The translations under genes were made by a program, and so were the position numbers. The notes under the pieces are model-generated. The model was not told the DNA's origin. It saw only the letters and a program-made list of their open reading frames with translations, and ran no database searches. Below are positions 12,447 through 21,517 of a DNA stretch of 53,699 bases, piece after piece. Each line of letters starts with the position of its first letter. Position 1 is the first letter of the stretch. Where the stretch lies: positions 1 through 53,699 of the forward strand of contig JANDJZ010000255.1 of assembly GCA_027943245.1 (NCBI GenBank), read 5' to 3'. This stretch comes from Acanthamoeba sp. SK_2022b. Its lineage: Eukaryota > Discosea > Longamoebia > Acanthamoebidae.

Positions 12447-13403
12447 TCATCGTGTGAGAATGCTGGAACCGGCGGTCTTCTTGGCCTGGAGGCAAGTCTT
12501 TTGAGCCTTCTCCAACACGGAGAGGTCGGTCCGTCGTCGCTTGAGGGCCGGCGAAGACGAAGGCGAGGAGGAAGAGAAGGCGAACAGTTGCCGGATGGCG
12601 AGGGCGCCGGCGCGGCTCGAGCCCTGCACCCACGGGTGACGCAGGGCCTCGTCGATGGTGCAGCGCTGGAGCGGGTCCGGGTGGAGGAGGCGCGCGAGAA
12701 GGTCGGCAGCGCGGGGCGAGCCGTGCTCGGGGAGGAGCGTGAATTCGCCCTTGCGGAGGAGGGCAAGCGACTGCTTCTTGGAGGGCGCGGCGAAGGGAAT
12801 GCGCGCGGTGAGCATGGCCAGGAGGACGGTGCCGCAGGAGAAGGCGTCGACCTCGGGCCCGACGTAGGGTCGCTGGTCGAGGACCTCGGGCGCGGTGTAG
12901 GGGAAGGTGCCGACGCAGGCGTCGAGCGAGCGGTCCGATCGCCAGCGCGTGGCGAAGCCAAAGTCGCCCAGCTTGATGTTCTTGAGGCCCTCGGTCATGA
13001 AAATGTTCTCGGGCTTTACGTCGCGATGAACGTAGCCGGCGCGGTGGAGGAACTGGAGCGACTGGAGGAGCTGCTTGAAGAGGCGGCGCGCCTTCTTCTC
13101 CGGTATGGGGCCCTGCGAGTTGATGTAGTCCAGAAGGTCGCCGCCCTTGGCGTACTCCATGAGTAGGTAGCTGGCCTCGTCGGACTCGACGCGGCCATAG
13201 TACTGGCAGATGTACTTGTGGTGGACTGACGACATGACCTTGGCCTCCTTGTCGAGTCGCTGGAGCAGCCGGCCGCTCCGGGACGAGCCGTCCTTGCGGA
13301 CCTCCTTAACCGCCACCATCTTCTTGGTGGCCTGGTGACAACCGAGGTAGACGGAGCCACACGAGCCCTCTCCAATGAGTCTGTCTATTACTACTTCTCC
13401 CAT
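12447..13403 (-). CDS. Serine/threonine protein kinase 3 (intronless paralogue)
   Basis: Single-exon kinase of 318 residues (957 nt). The catalytic motifs are complete: GEGSCGSVYLG, VAVKEVRK, GYVHRDVKPEN, LGDFGFATRW and PYTAPE. It shares the YAKGGDLLDYI and FSCGTVLLAMLTARIPFAAP blocks with kinases 1 and 2, but lacks the intron they both have in the latter block. The C-terminal tail is Ser-rich then basic (ALKRRRTDLSVLEKAQK), possibly a nuclear localisation signal. The frame stays open upstream to 13571, but that codon is TTG; ATG 13403 aligns with the start of kinase 1 (MGEV versus MGDH). A TTTTAAAA element lies about 190 bp upstream. Confidence 0.93.
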   Translation of the reverse strand: MGEVVIDRLIGEGSCGSVYLGCHQATKKMVAVKEVRKDGSSRSGRLLQRLDKEAKVMSSVHHKYICQYYGRVESDEASYLLMEYAKGGDLLDYINSQGPIPEKKARRLFKQLLQSLQFLHRAGYVHRDVKPENIFMTEGLKNIKLGDFGFATRWRSDRSLDACVGTFPYTAPEVLDQRPYVGPEVDAFSCGTVLLAMLTARIPFAAPSKKQSLALLRKGEFTLLPEHGSPRAADLLARLLHPDPLQRCTIDEALRHPWVQGSSRAGALAIRQLFAFSSSSPSSSPALKRRRTDLSVLEKAQKTCLQAKKTAGSSILTR

Positions 13404-14562
13404 GCTGTGCGTGCGTGCTTGCTTGCTTGCTTGCTTGTGTTTGCAGGAGTCAGTGGCTGCGAGGAAGCACTGGGCGGGGGGCGAGTTTACTGGGCCGCGT
13501 GTGGGGAGTGAGCTGCGGCGTTGTGGCAAGCTGCGGCTGGTGTTGCGACGGCGATTGATGAAGAAAAACAATGGTGGTGGCTGCGCACGGTTTTAAAAGC
13601 ACCGGTGGCTCGGCAGTTCGTCCGCACGGGCGGAGGGTAGCGTCGAAGCACGTACAACGAGGCTACTCGGCTGTAGTACGGCGGCTCGATCGTTTTCGAG
13701 GCAACACGTCACCCCGTACTGCCCATTGGCCAAGCTAATTTTTTAAAAATTAAATTAGGTTTCCCGCCGCCCTATCGGCAAGCAGCCCTGACGTGTAGTT
13801 TTGCAGCTCCGTCGTCAGCAGCGTTGCAGCTACCTTTTCGCGATCAGCCGCAATCGAACGTGGGAGTGCTCTCCGCACTTTTCCTCGGCACGTTGACGTA
13901 CGTGAGTGTCATGGCAGCCGTGTGCTTGCTAGGGGTGGGGATTGTCCGCGGACAATCTTCGGCATTCGCAAGCCGCTGATCACTGAAAAAGAACGGTTAC
14001 ATTGAGTGGTCGCCGGAGGTAGGCGGTGGAGTGGCCATTGTGCAACCTTCCCGCCACCATTCTCGTTCTTTTACGCTCCTGATCAGGGCCGCGCGTAGCA
14101 CAAGCCCGCCAGGGTCTAGGCGAGAATGCTCGGGACTTCTCCTTGGCGTGCTTGCAAGGGGAGGCATGGGCCAATCGCTTCACTCTGGGTGAATCTCACC
14201 GACGAGCTATCTGCTTCATTTGGCGGCAGACTCGCTCGCCTAACACCAACTTGCCAGACGAAACCGATCGCACGCTGCCCCATCACGCGCGTGCAGCCAC
14301 ACTTTGCTGGAACGCGCGCAATGGCCCCACCACAACTACAACTTCCTTGAATTCGTGTTAGGGGACCACGTGTGAAGTTGGCTGGCTACATAGCGTTGTG
14401 CTTGGCGAACGGGCAGAGGATTGAAAAAAAAGAGGTTTATTTGCAGAGAGAGGAAGAGCAGATTCTGGCGCATGAATTGCCGCTATTCCACAACCGCAGC
14501 CTCTGCTGCGGTTTCCCTCCGGCCAGGGGGGGGGGGTAAGCTGCGAGCCTGATGAGGTCTCG
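13404..14562. other. Intergenic region upstream of kinase 3
   Basis: About 1.15 kb without a supported gene. It holds the kinase 3 promoter and leader (with a GCTTGCTTGC repeat at 13419-13437), TTTTAAAA at 13591-13598, an A/T-rich patch at 13737-13759 and an 18-bp perfect palindrome at 13940-13957. Frames around 14126-14360 have no recognisable motifs. Confidence 0.45.
13940..13957. repeat. Perfect 18-bp palindrome
   Basis: GATTGTCCGCGGACAATC is fully self-complementary. It lies about 540 bp upstream of kinase 3 in otherwise non-coding sequence. It could be a binding site for a dimeric regulator; there is no further evidence. Confidence 0.85.
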
Positions 14563-14859
14563 TCATCGCTGACGTGCGAGGCAGTAGTCCTTCTTGTCGA
14601 GAAGACTCAGGGCAGCGACCTGGTTGGCCTGTGCCTCGGCCGAGGTCGTGGGGTACTTAGGGCCGCCGGTGGCGAACATGGCCATGTCGTCGGAGCTTCG
14701 AGGAGAAGGCGCCGCCACCCGTGTTCGCTGGATGGCATCGTCACTGCTGCCTCGTCGGCCGGCGCGGAAGCCCGCCGGTAGCTTCTCACTGCCCGAGTTC
14801 TCCGACGAGGAGGACGAGTTCTTCGAAGAGCCAAAGGGGAACAGGGATCCGAGCTTCAT
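14563..14859 (-). CDS. Small Ser-rich protein of unknown function
   Basis: A 98-residue single-exon frame from ATG 14859. The N-terminus is hydrophobic and Gly/Phe-rich (MKLGSLFPFGSSKNSSSSSE), followed by basic Ser/Arg patches (FRAGRRGSSDD, RTRVAAPSPRSSDD). It ends with a predicted helix (SAEAQANQVAALSLLDKKDY). I do not recognise a family. Codon use (strong G/C at third positions) matches neighbouring real genes and supports coding. The Ser-Ser-Asp and Ser-Pro sites could be phosphorylated; this is inference. The frame stays open upstream of the ATG, so an N-terminal extension through a spliced exon cannot be excluded. Confidence 0.55.
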   Translation of the reverse strand: MKLGSLFPFGSSKNSSSSSENSGSEKLPAGFRAGRRGSSDDAIQRTRVAAPSPRSSDDMAMFATGGPKYPTTSAEAQANQVAALSLLDKKDYCLARQR

Positions 14860-15623
14860 GGCGAGGGGTGGTGAGGTAGACTGGAGTGGCTGATCAGGCG
14901 TGCGCTTGCGTGTGCGTGTGAAGAGAGGAGAACAACAATCCAAGCTGTGCTCCTTCTCCGTTTTACGGCCCCGGGGTTGTTCCGTCCCACCAAGCTCAAA
15001 GTGCGAGATGTATGAAGACGCTGCTTGTTTGCGCCAGCACGCTGATCTGCCTGGCAAGCTCACCCCCAGTGCGACCGCTCAGCCAATGGGCCGAGGTGTG
15101 CGAACTCTCGCGTGCGTCGCGTATGCTCCCAATTCCCAAAATCCATCAGAATTCACCACCAAACACGCAGAGCCAACACCGGTGGAATTCTTGTCGACAC
15201 TTCCTGAACTCCGCTCTACCTGTTGGAACAAATAAGCACCGCAGAGTGCCTGCCAAAGCTGTCACGACTAGGTGGTGGCCTGCGTGGGCCACAAGAATTG
15301 AGATGTTGGTGACCATCAAGTAGAGCATAACAGGTGGATGCTGCATTGGCATAAAGTACTCTTTAACAACTGTTTGTTCATGGTCATGTCAACTTGGTCA
15401 TCAGGCTTGTTCCTCATTGTCCAACTCTCCAACACCCTCCAGTTGATGGCAAGGTGCAAGTTGTAGGTGGAGTTCGACGACCTTGCACAGGTGGTCTTGG
15501 CTGAGTGCTTTATTGTGTCCTCTGTGAGTGGGCCAACAACAAGATTGGATTAACTTCCTACTACAAGCATGTCCAGATCTTGAACCATGGCAGCAATCAA
15601 CAATTTAAAGGAATACTCACCCT

Positions 15624-15800
15624 GCTGATTGATGGAGTCCATGTCTGGATCTGGAAGGTCTAGGATCTTAATGAACACAAGCAGTGATTCTCCTACAAGC
15701 ATGCACTCAACTTCCTTGCTACCACCTTGGACAAGAAGATCACCTTTATCAGTGATGGATTAGGAGCTCACAAACATGACTTGAAGGTACCTTGCTACTT
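15624..15800 (+). pseudogene. Decayed DDE transposase fragment
   Basis: Read in one plus-strand frame with two in-frame stops, the stretch gives LLIDGVHVWIWKV, DLNEHKQ, FSYKHALNFLATTLDKKI and FISDGLGAHKHDLKV. The order Asp-Gly-x-His, Tyr-Lys-His and Gly-x-x-x-His-Asp resembles the catalytic core of Harbinger/IS5-like DDE transposases, which have IDGTHV, a YS-K-H block and PGSxHD. No terminal inverted repeats or target duplications were recognised. Flanking sequence of similar composition (15360-15900) probably belongs to the same element. The call rests on motif spacing only. Confidence 0.5.
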
Positions 15801-16564
15801 AGAGCACATCCTGTTTTTTATCATTGTGGCTAACTGGTGTATACAGGCTCTTACAAGGTGCCAATGACCTTTACCAGGCAACTAGACCCTCACACCCTAG
15901 GATGTGATTAGGGGTGATCTCCAGTGCCTCACAAGAAACAACAAGGTATAGTGATATTGTTCTTTGACTTTGAGCAAGGGTAACCATATGATTAGGCACA
16001 GCAACATACTTCTGCTGCAGCCTTGTCGAACATCCTGAACTAGGTGATCCTCTTGCTCTGTAATACCGAGCGCCGAAAATGATTAAAGAACGTTTTCCAC
16101 GCAATTTCCTTCGTTTTCCTGTTTTCTCAGCCTATTTTATTCCGCTGGATGTCCAGTGGACGTCCTCAATGGCACAAGTTGGATTCTGGACCCACAAGCC
16201 TCTGGTGTAAAAGGTGGTGCTCCACGAAAAAAGTTCTTCTTGCCATGTACATGCTATGTACCCTAGCAGATGACATTGGAGTCGTGGATGGCATGAGTGA
16301 TCCCTGCTACACTCCATGGAGATGTTGCGACAGCGTCAACCTGCCCGTCAGTGGCCACCAACAAAGCACAGTGACAGGGATAAGCTGCGTGGACCAGCTG
16401 CAGAACGCCCCGTAGAGGTAGGCAGACCCAGCAAATGTTATGAGACAAACTGCCACCCAACATTGAAACCTTTCCAACTGAAGACTGAACGCGGGCCAAG
16501 GGAACAACTCTAAAAATGTCGTGGGATATATTAAAAGAGTACAACCATTGATTGCATGAAGCAC

Positions 16565-16587
16565 GGAGAGAGAGAGAGAGAGAGAGG
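16565..16587. repeat. (GA)n microsatellite
   Basis: About eleven GA units in the 3' flank of the lectin gene. Plain dinucleotide run. Confidence 0.9.
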
Positions 16588-16636
16588 AGGGATTGCACAT
16601 ATGTGCGAAGAAGACTCTGCATGCGGGGGAACAGCC

Positions 16637-17967
16637 TTAGTTGTTGCAGGTGAGGCCAGTGAGGGTGACGGTCGGGGTGGCGATGGTAGCCGACGAGGTG
16701 GACGAGCCGACGATGCCCGCGCCCTGCGAGGCGCCGACCTGGAGCGGGCCGTAGGTGGTGGGGATGGCGAAGGTGTTGGCGTCCTTGCGGTTGAGCTCCC
16801 AGCTCTGGGAGATGGACACGCCGGAGGCGAGGGCGAAGGTGAGCTGGCCGCCGTTGATGGCCTTGGTGCCAATGTTGGTCACGGTGATGTCGAAGATCTG
16901 GTTGTAGCCGTTGGCGTCCTGCCACTGGCCGCCAGAGGCAGCCGAGCGGGCGACGAGCTTGACGTCAGCGCTGCAGCCCGAGGGGGCGGCGCTGGGCTGA
17001 GGGGTGGAGACCACGGTCGAGGGCGAAGGCGAGGCGGGAGCGGCGGTGGGCGAGCCGTTGCAGGTGGTCGACTGCACGGTGACGACGGGGGCGGCGGTGG
17101 TCTGGCCAGCCTTGGACTTGACGATGAAGCCAGCGCCCTGCGAGGCGCCGACCTGGATGGGGCCCCACGGGGTGGGCACGGTGAAGACGCTCGAGGTGTC
17201 GACGCGCTGGAGGTTCCAGAACTGGTAGATGCTCACGGACGACTCAACGGCGATGTTGAGCTTGACGCCATCGACGGGGGTGTTGCCCGAGGCGGTGACG
17301 GTGAGGTCGTAGATCTGGAACTGCGAGTCACCCTCGGTCCACTGACCGCCGGAGGCGGCAGAGCGGGCGACGGACTGGACGGTCACGGTGCAGCCGGTGG
17401 GCGGGGGAGTGGCGACGATGCTGGGGGCAGCCGACGACGAGGGCGAGGGCGAGGGCGCGGCGGGCGAGGCCGAAGCGGAGACAGCGGGCGAGGCGGCGGC
17501 CGACGGGTTGGGCGAGGGCGAGCCGGTGTAGCACTGGGTGTTCTCGAGGTCGATGGTGGCCTGCTCGTGCGACTTGATGATGTAGCCGAACTGGTACGAG
17601 GTGCCGGCGGCGATGCCACCGTTCTGGACGACGTAGTCGGGCAGGACGTGAAGGCCGCGGAAGTCCTCGACGATGTTCCACAGCTGGTCGAAGGCCGCCG
17701 TGGTGCGCTCGAGCGAGAGGGTGACAGTGCGGACGGTCTCCGAGCCGGCCGTCAGCGAGACGCTCCACTGCGAGTAGTCCTGGCCGTTGGAGGTCCACGA
17801 ACTGCCCAGGGTCTGCTTTATGGTCACAGTGCAGTCTGTTTACGATCAACACATCAATGTTAGTCGTGCTTGTTGGTGCGAGGTCACGGGGGTGCCTGGG
17901 GTGTGTTACCAGCGGCGGCATAGGCGATCAAGGTGGCGAAGAGCGCCAGAGCAAAGAAGCGCTTCAT
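16637..17967 (-). CDS. Secreted cellulose-binding lectin with three CBM49-like modules (Luke-type)
   Basis: Minus-strand exons 17967-17910 and 17835-16637 (1257 nt, 418 residues). A cleavable signal peptide, MKRFFALALFATLIAYAAA, precedes three beta-sandwich modules of about 100 residues. They begin DCTVTIKQTLGSSW, GCTVTVQSVARSAASGGQW and GCSADVKLVARSAASGGQW. Two Ala/Ser/Pro-rich linkers separate them, the first about 50 residues long. The block YGPLQVGASQGAG (WGPIQVGASQGAG in module 2) repeats near the end of modules 2 and 3. Conserved Trp residues could stack on glucan. This matches the Luke lectins described from Acanthamoeba cyst walls, which carry two or three CBM49 modules and bind cellulose. 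The protein is presumably secreted during encystation into the ectocyst or endocyst wall. A TATAAAA box lies about 80 bp upstream. The name is by family resemblance. Confidence 0.88.
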
Positions 17968-18538
17968 TGTTGGGTGATGGTTGTTGAGAGAGGTGTTGCT
18001 GTAGTCTGCAGCGGTGTATGAATGTGAGGGGGGAACAGCGGCCCATTTTATAGCTGGCCAGTGCGACCAACAGTGCCAGCCACTTGATGTAAATTTCATT
18101 GGCATTGGCCGCCACTCTCTTGCGTTGGACCATTAAGTGTTGTGCATTGCCAGTTTTTGCTCGGCTTGGTTGATCCAGCTAGTCACACGGCACTTTTCAT
18201 TGGACAACAATGCTTCCATGCACTGTGGTTTTCGTGTGTTGATAGCCGTGGCACGCGCTGATCTCTTCCGCTGTGACTACCGGTGCGGGCTCACCCACAC
18301 AGGGCACCGAATGAAGCTCAAGAGCTCCCCAACCAAGAGGGTGCTGTGGTGTGTCGGTGAGCAAAAGGGAGGAGGGACACAGTGGTCGTATCCAACATTG
18401 GCTCTCACGCCACTATTCATCATGATGAAACGGTGCTTCCTGAGGAGGTCTCAGGTGCAGCTGTGTCCAACGGTGTTGTGCTTCTTGGTGTTTGTATTCT
18501 TGTATCGTTGCCCTTCGTGTAAACCACCCAAGCATGGG
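17968..18538. other. Lectin promoter region and PhyH gene 3' flank
   Basis: About 570 bp between two minus-strand genes. The left 100 bp hold the lectin leader and TATA box. The remainder has no supported coding frame; a plus-strand frame at 18137-18556 has no recognisable motif. Confidence 0.5.
18046..18052 (-). promoter_or_regulatory. TATA box of the lectin gene
   Basis: On the minus strand the sequence reads TATAAAA, about 80 bp before the lectin start codon. A short leader follows, so it is a well-placed core promoter for a developmentally regulated cyst-wall gene. Confidence 0.65.
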
Positions 18539-19156
18539 TTAGGCGCGACCAAGTAGCGGCCAGAGTGGCGCATAGTCTAGCCAGATGTCGATGAGAGCCT
18601 CGCTCCTGAAGGTGCCTGGCGCATGGGCCACGCTCGAGAGGCGGAAGTAGACGGCATACCGGACATTGGACGACAAGTTGGGTGCCACCTGTGCGTGTGA
18701 GGTAAGAAATACGCCACCACAAACACGAGTGTGCAGCTCTACCGTGTGAGGCATGCAGTAGTGGGTGAGGACGATGTCGCCGGCCTTTCCCCGCACCTGA
18801 TGCGGAGTCGCGAGGTTGATGCTGCGTTTCGGGAGACCTTTTCCCCTATGTTGCATAAAATATGTTAATAACCAATTAACAAATATAAAAAACTCTCCAG
18901 CCCGGTACCCCTCATCGACGATGGCTTGGACGCCGTTGGAACGGAAGTGCTCTTGTAGCGCCAGGTGGCCGCCGGGGAAAACGGTGAGGTTGCCGCTCAG
19001 CGGCTCTGCAGGGCGGGTTCCAGATGTGAGCGCAGCGACGCTGGGCAACAGCAAGGGGGCGCACCCGGCACGTCGCTCAGCAGGATGCCCAAGAGGAGAG
19101 TGAAGTTGCGTACCTGGCCCTTTGGCACTCCGCTGAGTTGAGAGTGCAAGCCTGAG

Positions 19157-19225
<69 letters not shown>

Positions 19226-20664
19226 TGACATTTGTTGCCCAATCGACCCACAGATCAGCCTTGTTGAAAGCCACGCGAGGCCAACGACTGAGCGAGAGTA
19301 CCGTCAATGTGCCAGCCCTTGGGCCAGCCCTCGGGGTACACGAACGACTGCTCGGCGCCACCTGTGGGCAGGCAGCTGAAGCCCGGGGACCTGCACGCGA
19401 TACCAAGCGCACACCGGATCTCACGTGATTAGCGCTAACTGCTGCTTCTTCCTGAGGCGGAAAAGAGGCCTCAAGAGCATGCGTACACATGCTATATGTA
19501 GCAGCACATGCGTGTATGAGAGAGAGAGAGAGAGCAACAATAGAGAGAGGAAGAATTGCTGCACCGTAGGGCGATCTGTCCGCCGAACCCCGGATGCGTT
19601 TTCCCGACTAGACTCCTCGCCAGCGGCAACGCGGCGGTCTTGTAGAGCAGGTCTGGTGGTCAAATGACTCCAAGTTATTCTGAACTCGAATAATAAAAAA
19701 ATGGTGGGAAATATAAGAATATACTTTAAATAAAGTGGTGGAGGCGGCACCGGTGATTTGCCAACTGCCCTCCACGTGCGGTCGACGGAAGGTCAGTAGC
19801 TCTTCGGTCCTCACGCCCTTGCTCAGCTCGGCGCTGCGAGGCGAGGGAGGTGAGCGAACGAACAACACCCCACCTCGTCTCCCTAAAGCGGCAGCTGCGG
19901 AGCTTACTCGATGATCTTGCGGGCCTCGTGGAGCATCTCTTGCGGAACTACGCCCTCGACCTGCGCGAGAGCAGTTCGTGAGGTCCGAGCCCTGCGCGCC
20001 CAATCGACGAATGGGGAAAGGAGCAAGCGCGTGCCTGAAGAAAGCCTTGCGAGATGAATCGTCGCTTCTGGTCATCGGTGAGCCCACAATGGGCGAAGCG
20101 TGGATCGGGCTCGAACAGCTGCTCCCTCTCTCGCTCGATCGTCCGCTGGATCTCCTTTTGCAGCTGCAAGCGATTACGCGGACACCCATACAACACGCAG
20201 GAGGAGGGGAGTGCTGAGAATGGCTGCGCTGAACAAAGCCAGCAGCCTCCGCTGGGGCCGGGCCGTACCTCTTCGATTCTGCTCTGCATGTCCTTGGCTG
20301 CCTGGGCCTGGTCCTTGTGGAACTCGGCCAAGGCCTGGAGACAAACACGGATGAGCCACAAGCGCTACGGGCGGTGCTGCGAGCGGCAGAATTGGCCGGG
20401 CAGGGCGACGCACGTAGGCGGTGCGGTGACCGATGGACTGCTGAAAGGCAAGGCCCTCCTGCACGTGGCGCTGGGCGAGGGCTGTGGACCACCAATCGAC
20501 GAGGGTTGGGGACACCAGTCTGCAGTGTGGATGGGGAGGTAAGCTGGACCTTGGTAGGCCTCCATGCCCTCCTTGGTCTTGGCCGCCACGCGTTCCATGA
20601 TCCCGCCCATGCCCAACGTGAACGCTGTGCTCGTCACCGAGTTCAGTTGGCGCACTATGGTCAG

Positions 20665-20740
<76 letters not shown>

Positions 20741-21281
20741 TAGGTTAACCTTGAGCGCGCATGCTTTGCTGAAACGCGGCCTTCTCCCTCTCAATGTGCT
20801 GCCTGAATTCTTGTGCTTCGCGTTGATGCCTGCCCTTGGTCGGGTTTGACGTTGGAAACACAAAGCCGAAGAGGGTAAGGAGGGGAGGTGCCACACCTCT
20901 CCTTCATGTCTGCGCCCTCTTTCCTGATCTGCTCGTGCAGTTCTGCTTGCCGCTGCCGCGTTTTGTCCGCCAACTGTGGGCGGCGGTCAATGACTTGTAT
21001 CATATACATGTGTGGGGAGGGTTGTGGGCGTGTACGTTGGTCTGTAGCTGTTGAAGGTGGGCACGGACGCTCTGCTGTTCCTCCCGCAGGCGCCGCTGTA
21101 CCTGAGCCGCGGCCTGTTGCATTCTGGTGTGGTGCTGCTTGTGGTCCTCATAGCTGCTCCCTCCTGCACATTCGTTTGTACTATTGCATATAGAACCCCC
21201 CAAACCATGTGAAGAGAGGCTCCAACCGTTTGCGCCGGCTTCGGGCCTGGGCACGCTGAGCTCGTTGTGTGTGGCGTCCAT
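18539..21281 (-). CDS. Coiled-coil protein with a C-terminal PhyH-type Fe(II)/2-oxoglutarate dioxygenase domain
   Basis: Sixteen minus-strand exons: 21281-21227, 21163-21036, 20973-20897, 20829-20750, 20654-20550, 20481-20414, 20334-20269, 20163-20035, 19960-19908, 19833-19751, 19652-19565, 19390-19302, 19151-19065, 19005-18909, 18845-18743 and 18688-18539. They total 1458 nt (485 residues), every phase agreeing. Residues 1-230 are Gln/Glu/Arg-rich coiled coil (MQQAAAQVQRRLREEQQ; ALAEFHKDQAQAAKDMQ). The rest matches the phytanoyl-CoA dioxygenase superfamily. FISQGFLQVEGVVP opens it; WPKGWHIDG carries the iron-binding His-x-Asp; FTLLLGILLSDVP and NLTVFPGGHL are core strands. MPHTVAPNLSSNVRYAVYF supplies the distal His and the 2-oxoglutarate Arg. 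Substrate unknown. The intron after 20035 starts GC instead of GT. Confidence 0.88.
19157..19223. repeat. (TTG)n trinucleotide repeat in a PhyH intron
   Basis: About 22 units. On the gene strand this is (CAA)n inside the intron between exons 19390-19302 and 19151-19065, ending close to the acceptor. If retained it would encode poly-Gln or poly-Asn, but splicing removes it. Confidence 0.93.
20666..20739. repeat. (TG)n microsatellite in a PhyH intron
   Basis: About 37 TG units in the intron between exons 20829-20750 and 20654-20550; on the gene strand it is (CA)n. Confidence 0.95.
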
Positions 21282-21517
21282 AGTGCTGGGGTTTGGTAGT
21301 GGATCATTTCATCTTCGTTTTCTGTTTTACCTGATGATTTTCCTTTTCATTTCAACCAGCCAATCCAGTTTTTGCTTGTGTTTCTTATTTCAAGTAAAGC
21401 GTTCTTCGGTGACCTGGGTGGGGGCGAGCCCACATCGATTGGAGTTGCCATTTATTGTTTGTTGATGAATATTGGAGAGTAAGGAGAAGAATCCGCGAAC
21501 CAAGACCTGGGAACACC
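21282..21517. promoter_or_regulatory. Compact bidirectional promoter
   Basis: Only 236 bp separate the start codons of the divergent PhyH (-) and ankyrin-filamin-RING (+) genes, so both promoters must share this stretch. It is T-rich in the middle (21300-21390). I see no clear TATA box on either strand. Confidence 0.6.

Larger units (their letters stand above)
14860..16636. other. Long gene-poor stretch with transposon debris
   Basis: Nearly 1.8 kb with no intact gene. The first part should be the promoter of the small Ser-rich gene. From about 15360 to 15900 the base composition drops to a more A/T-balanced mix unlike the neighbours, and a translated piece resembles a broken DDE transposase (listed separately). 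A (GA)n run lies at 16565-16587, near the 3' end of the lectin gene. Confidence 0.5.

Noticed and set aside
14126..14361. Two overlapping 70-residue frames
   Set aside because: Neither resembles a family nor has neighbouring exons, promoter or poly(A) signal that I can see.
16556..17863. 435-residue Gly-rich plus-strand frame
   Set aside because: It is the antisense shadow of the lectin gene, whose signal peptide, modules and splice phases are clear.
18137..18556. 139-residue plus-strand frame
   Set aside because: No recognisable motif, codon use unlike the genes, and overlap with the 3' flank of the PhyH gene.
18539..19231. Poly-Gln protein starting in the (CAA) tract
   Set aside because: The tract lies inside an intron once the PhyH exons are joined in phase; the apparent start is only an artefact of unspliced reading.
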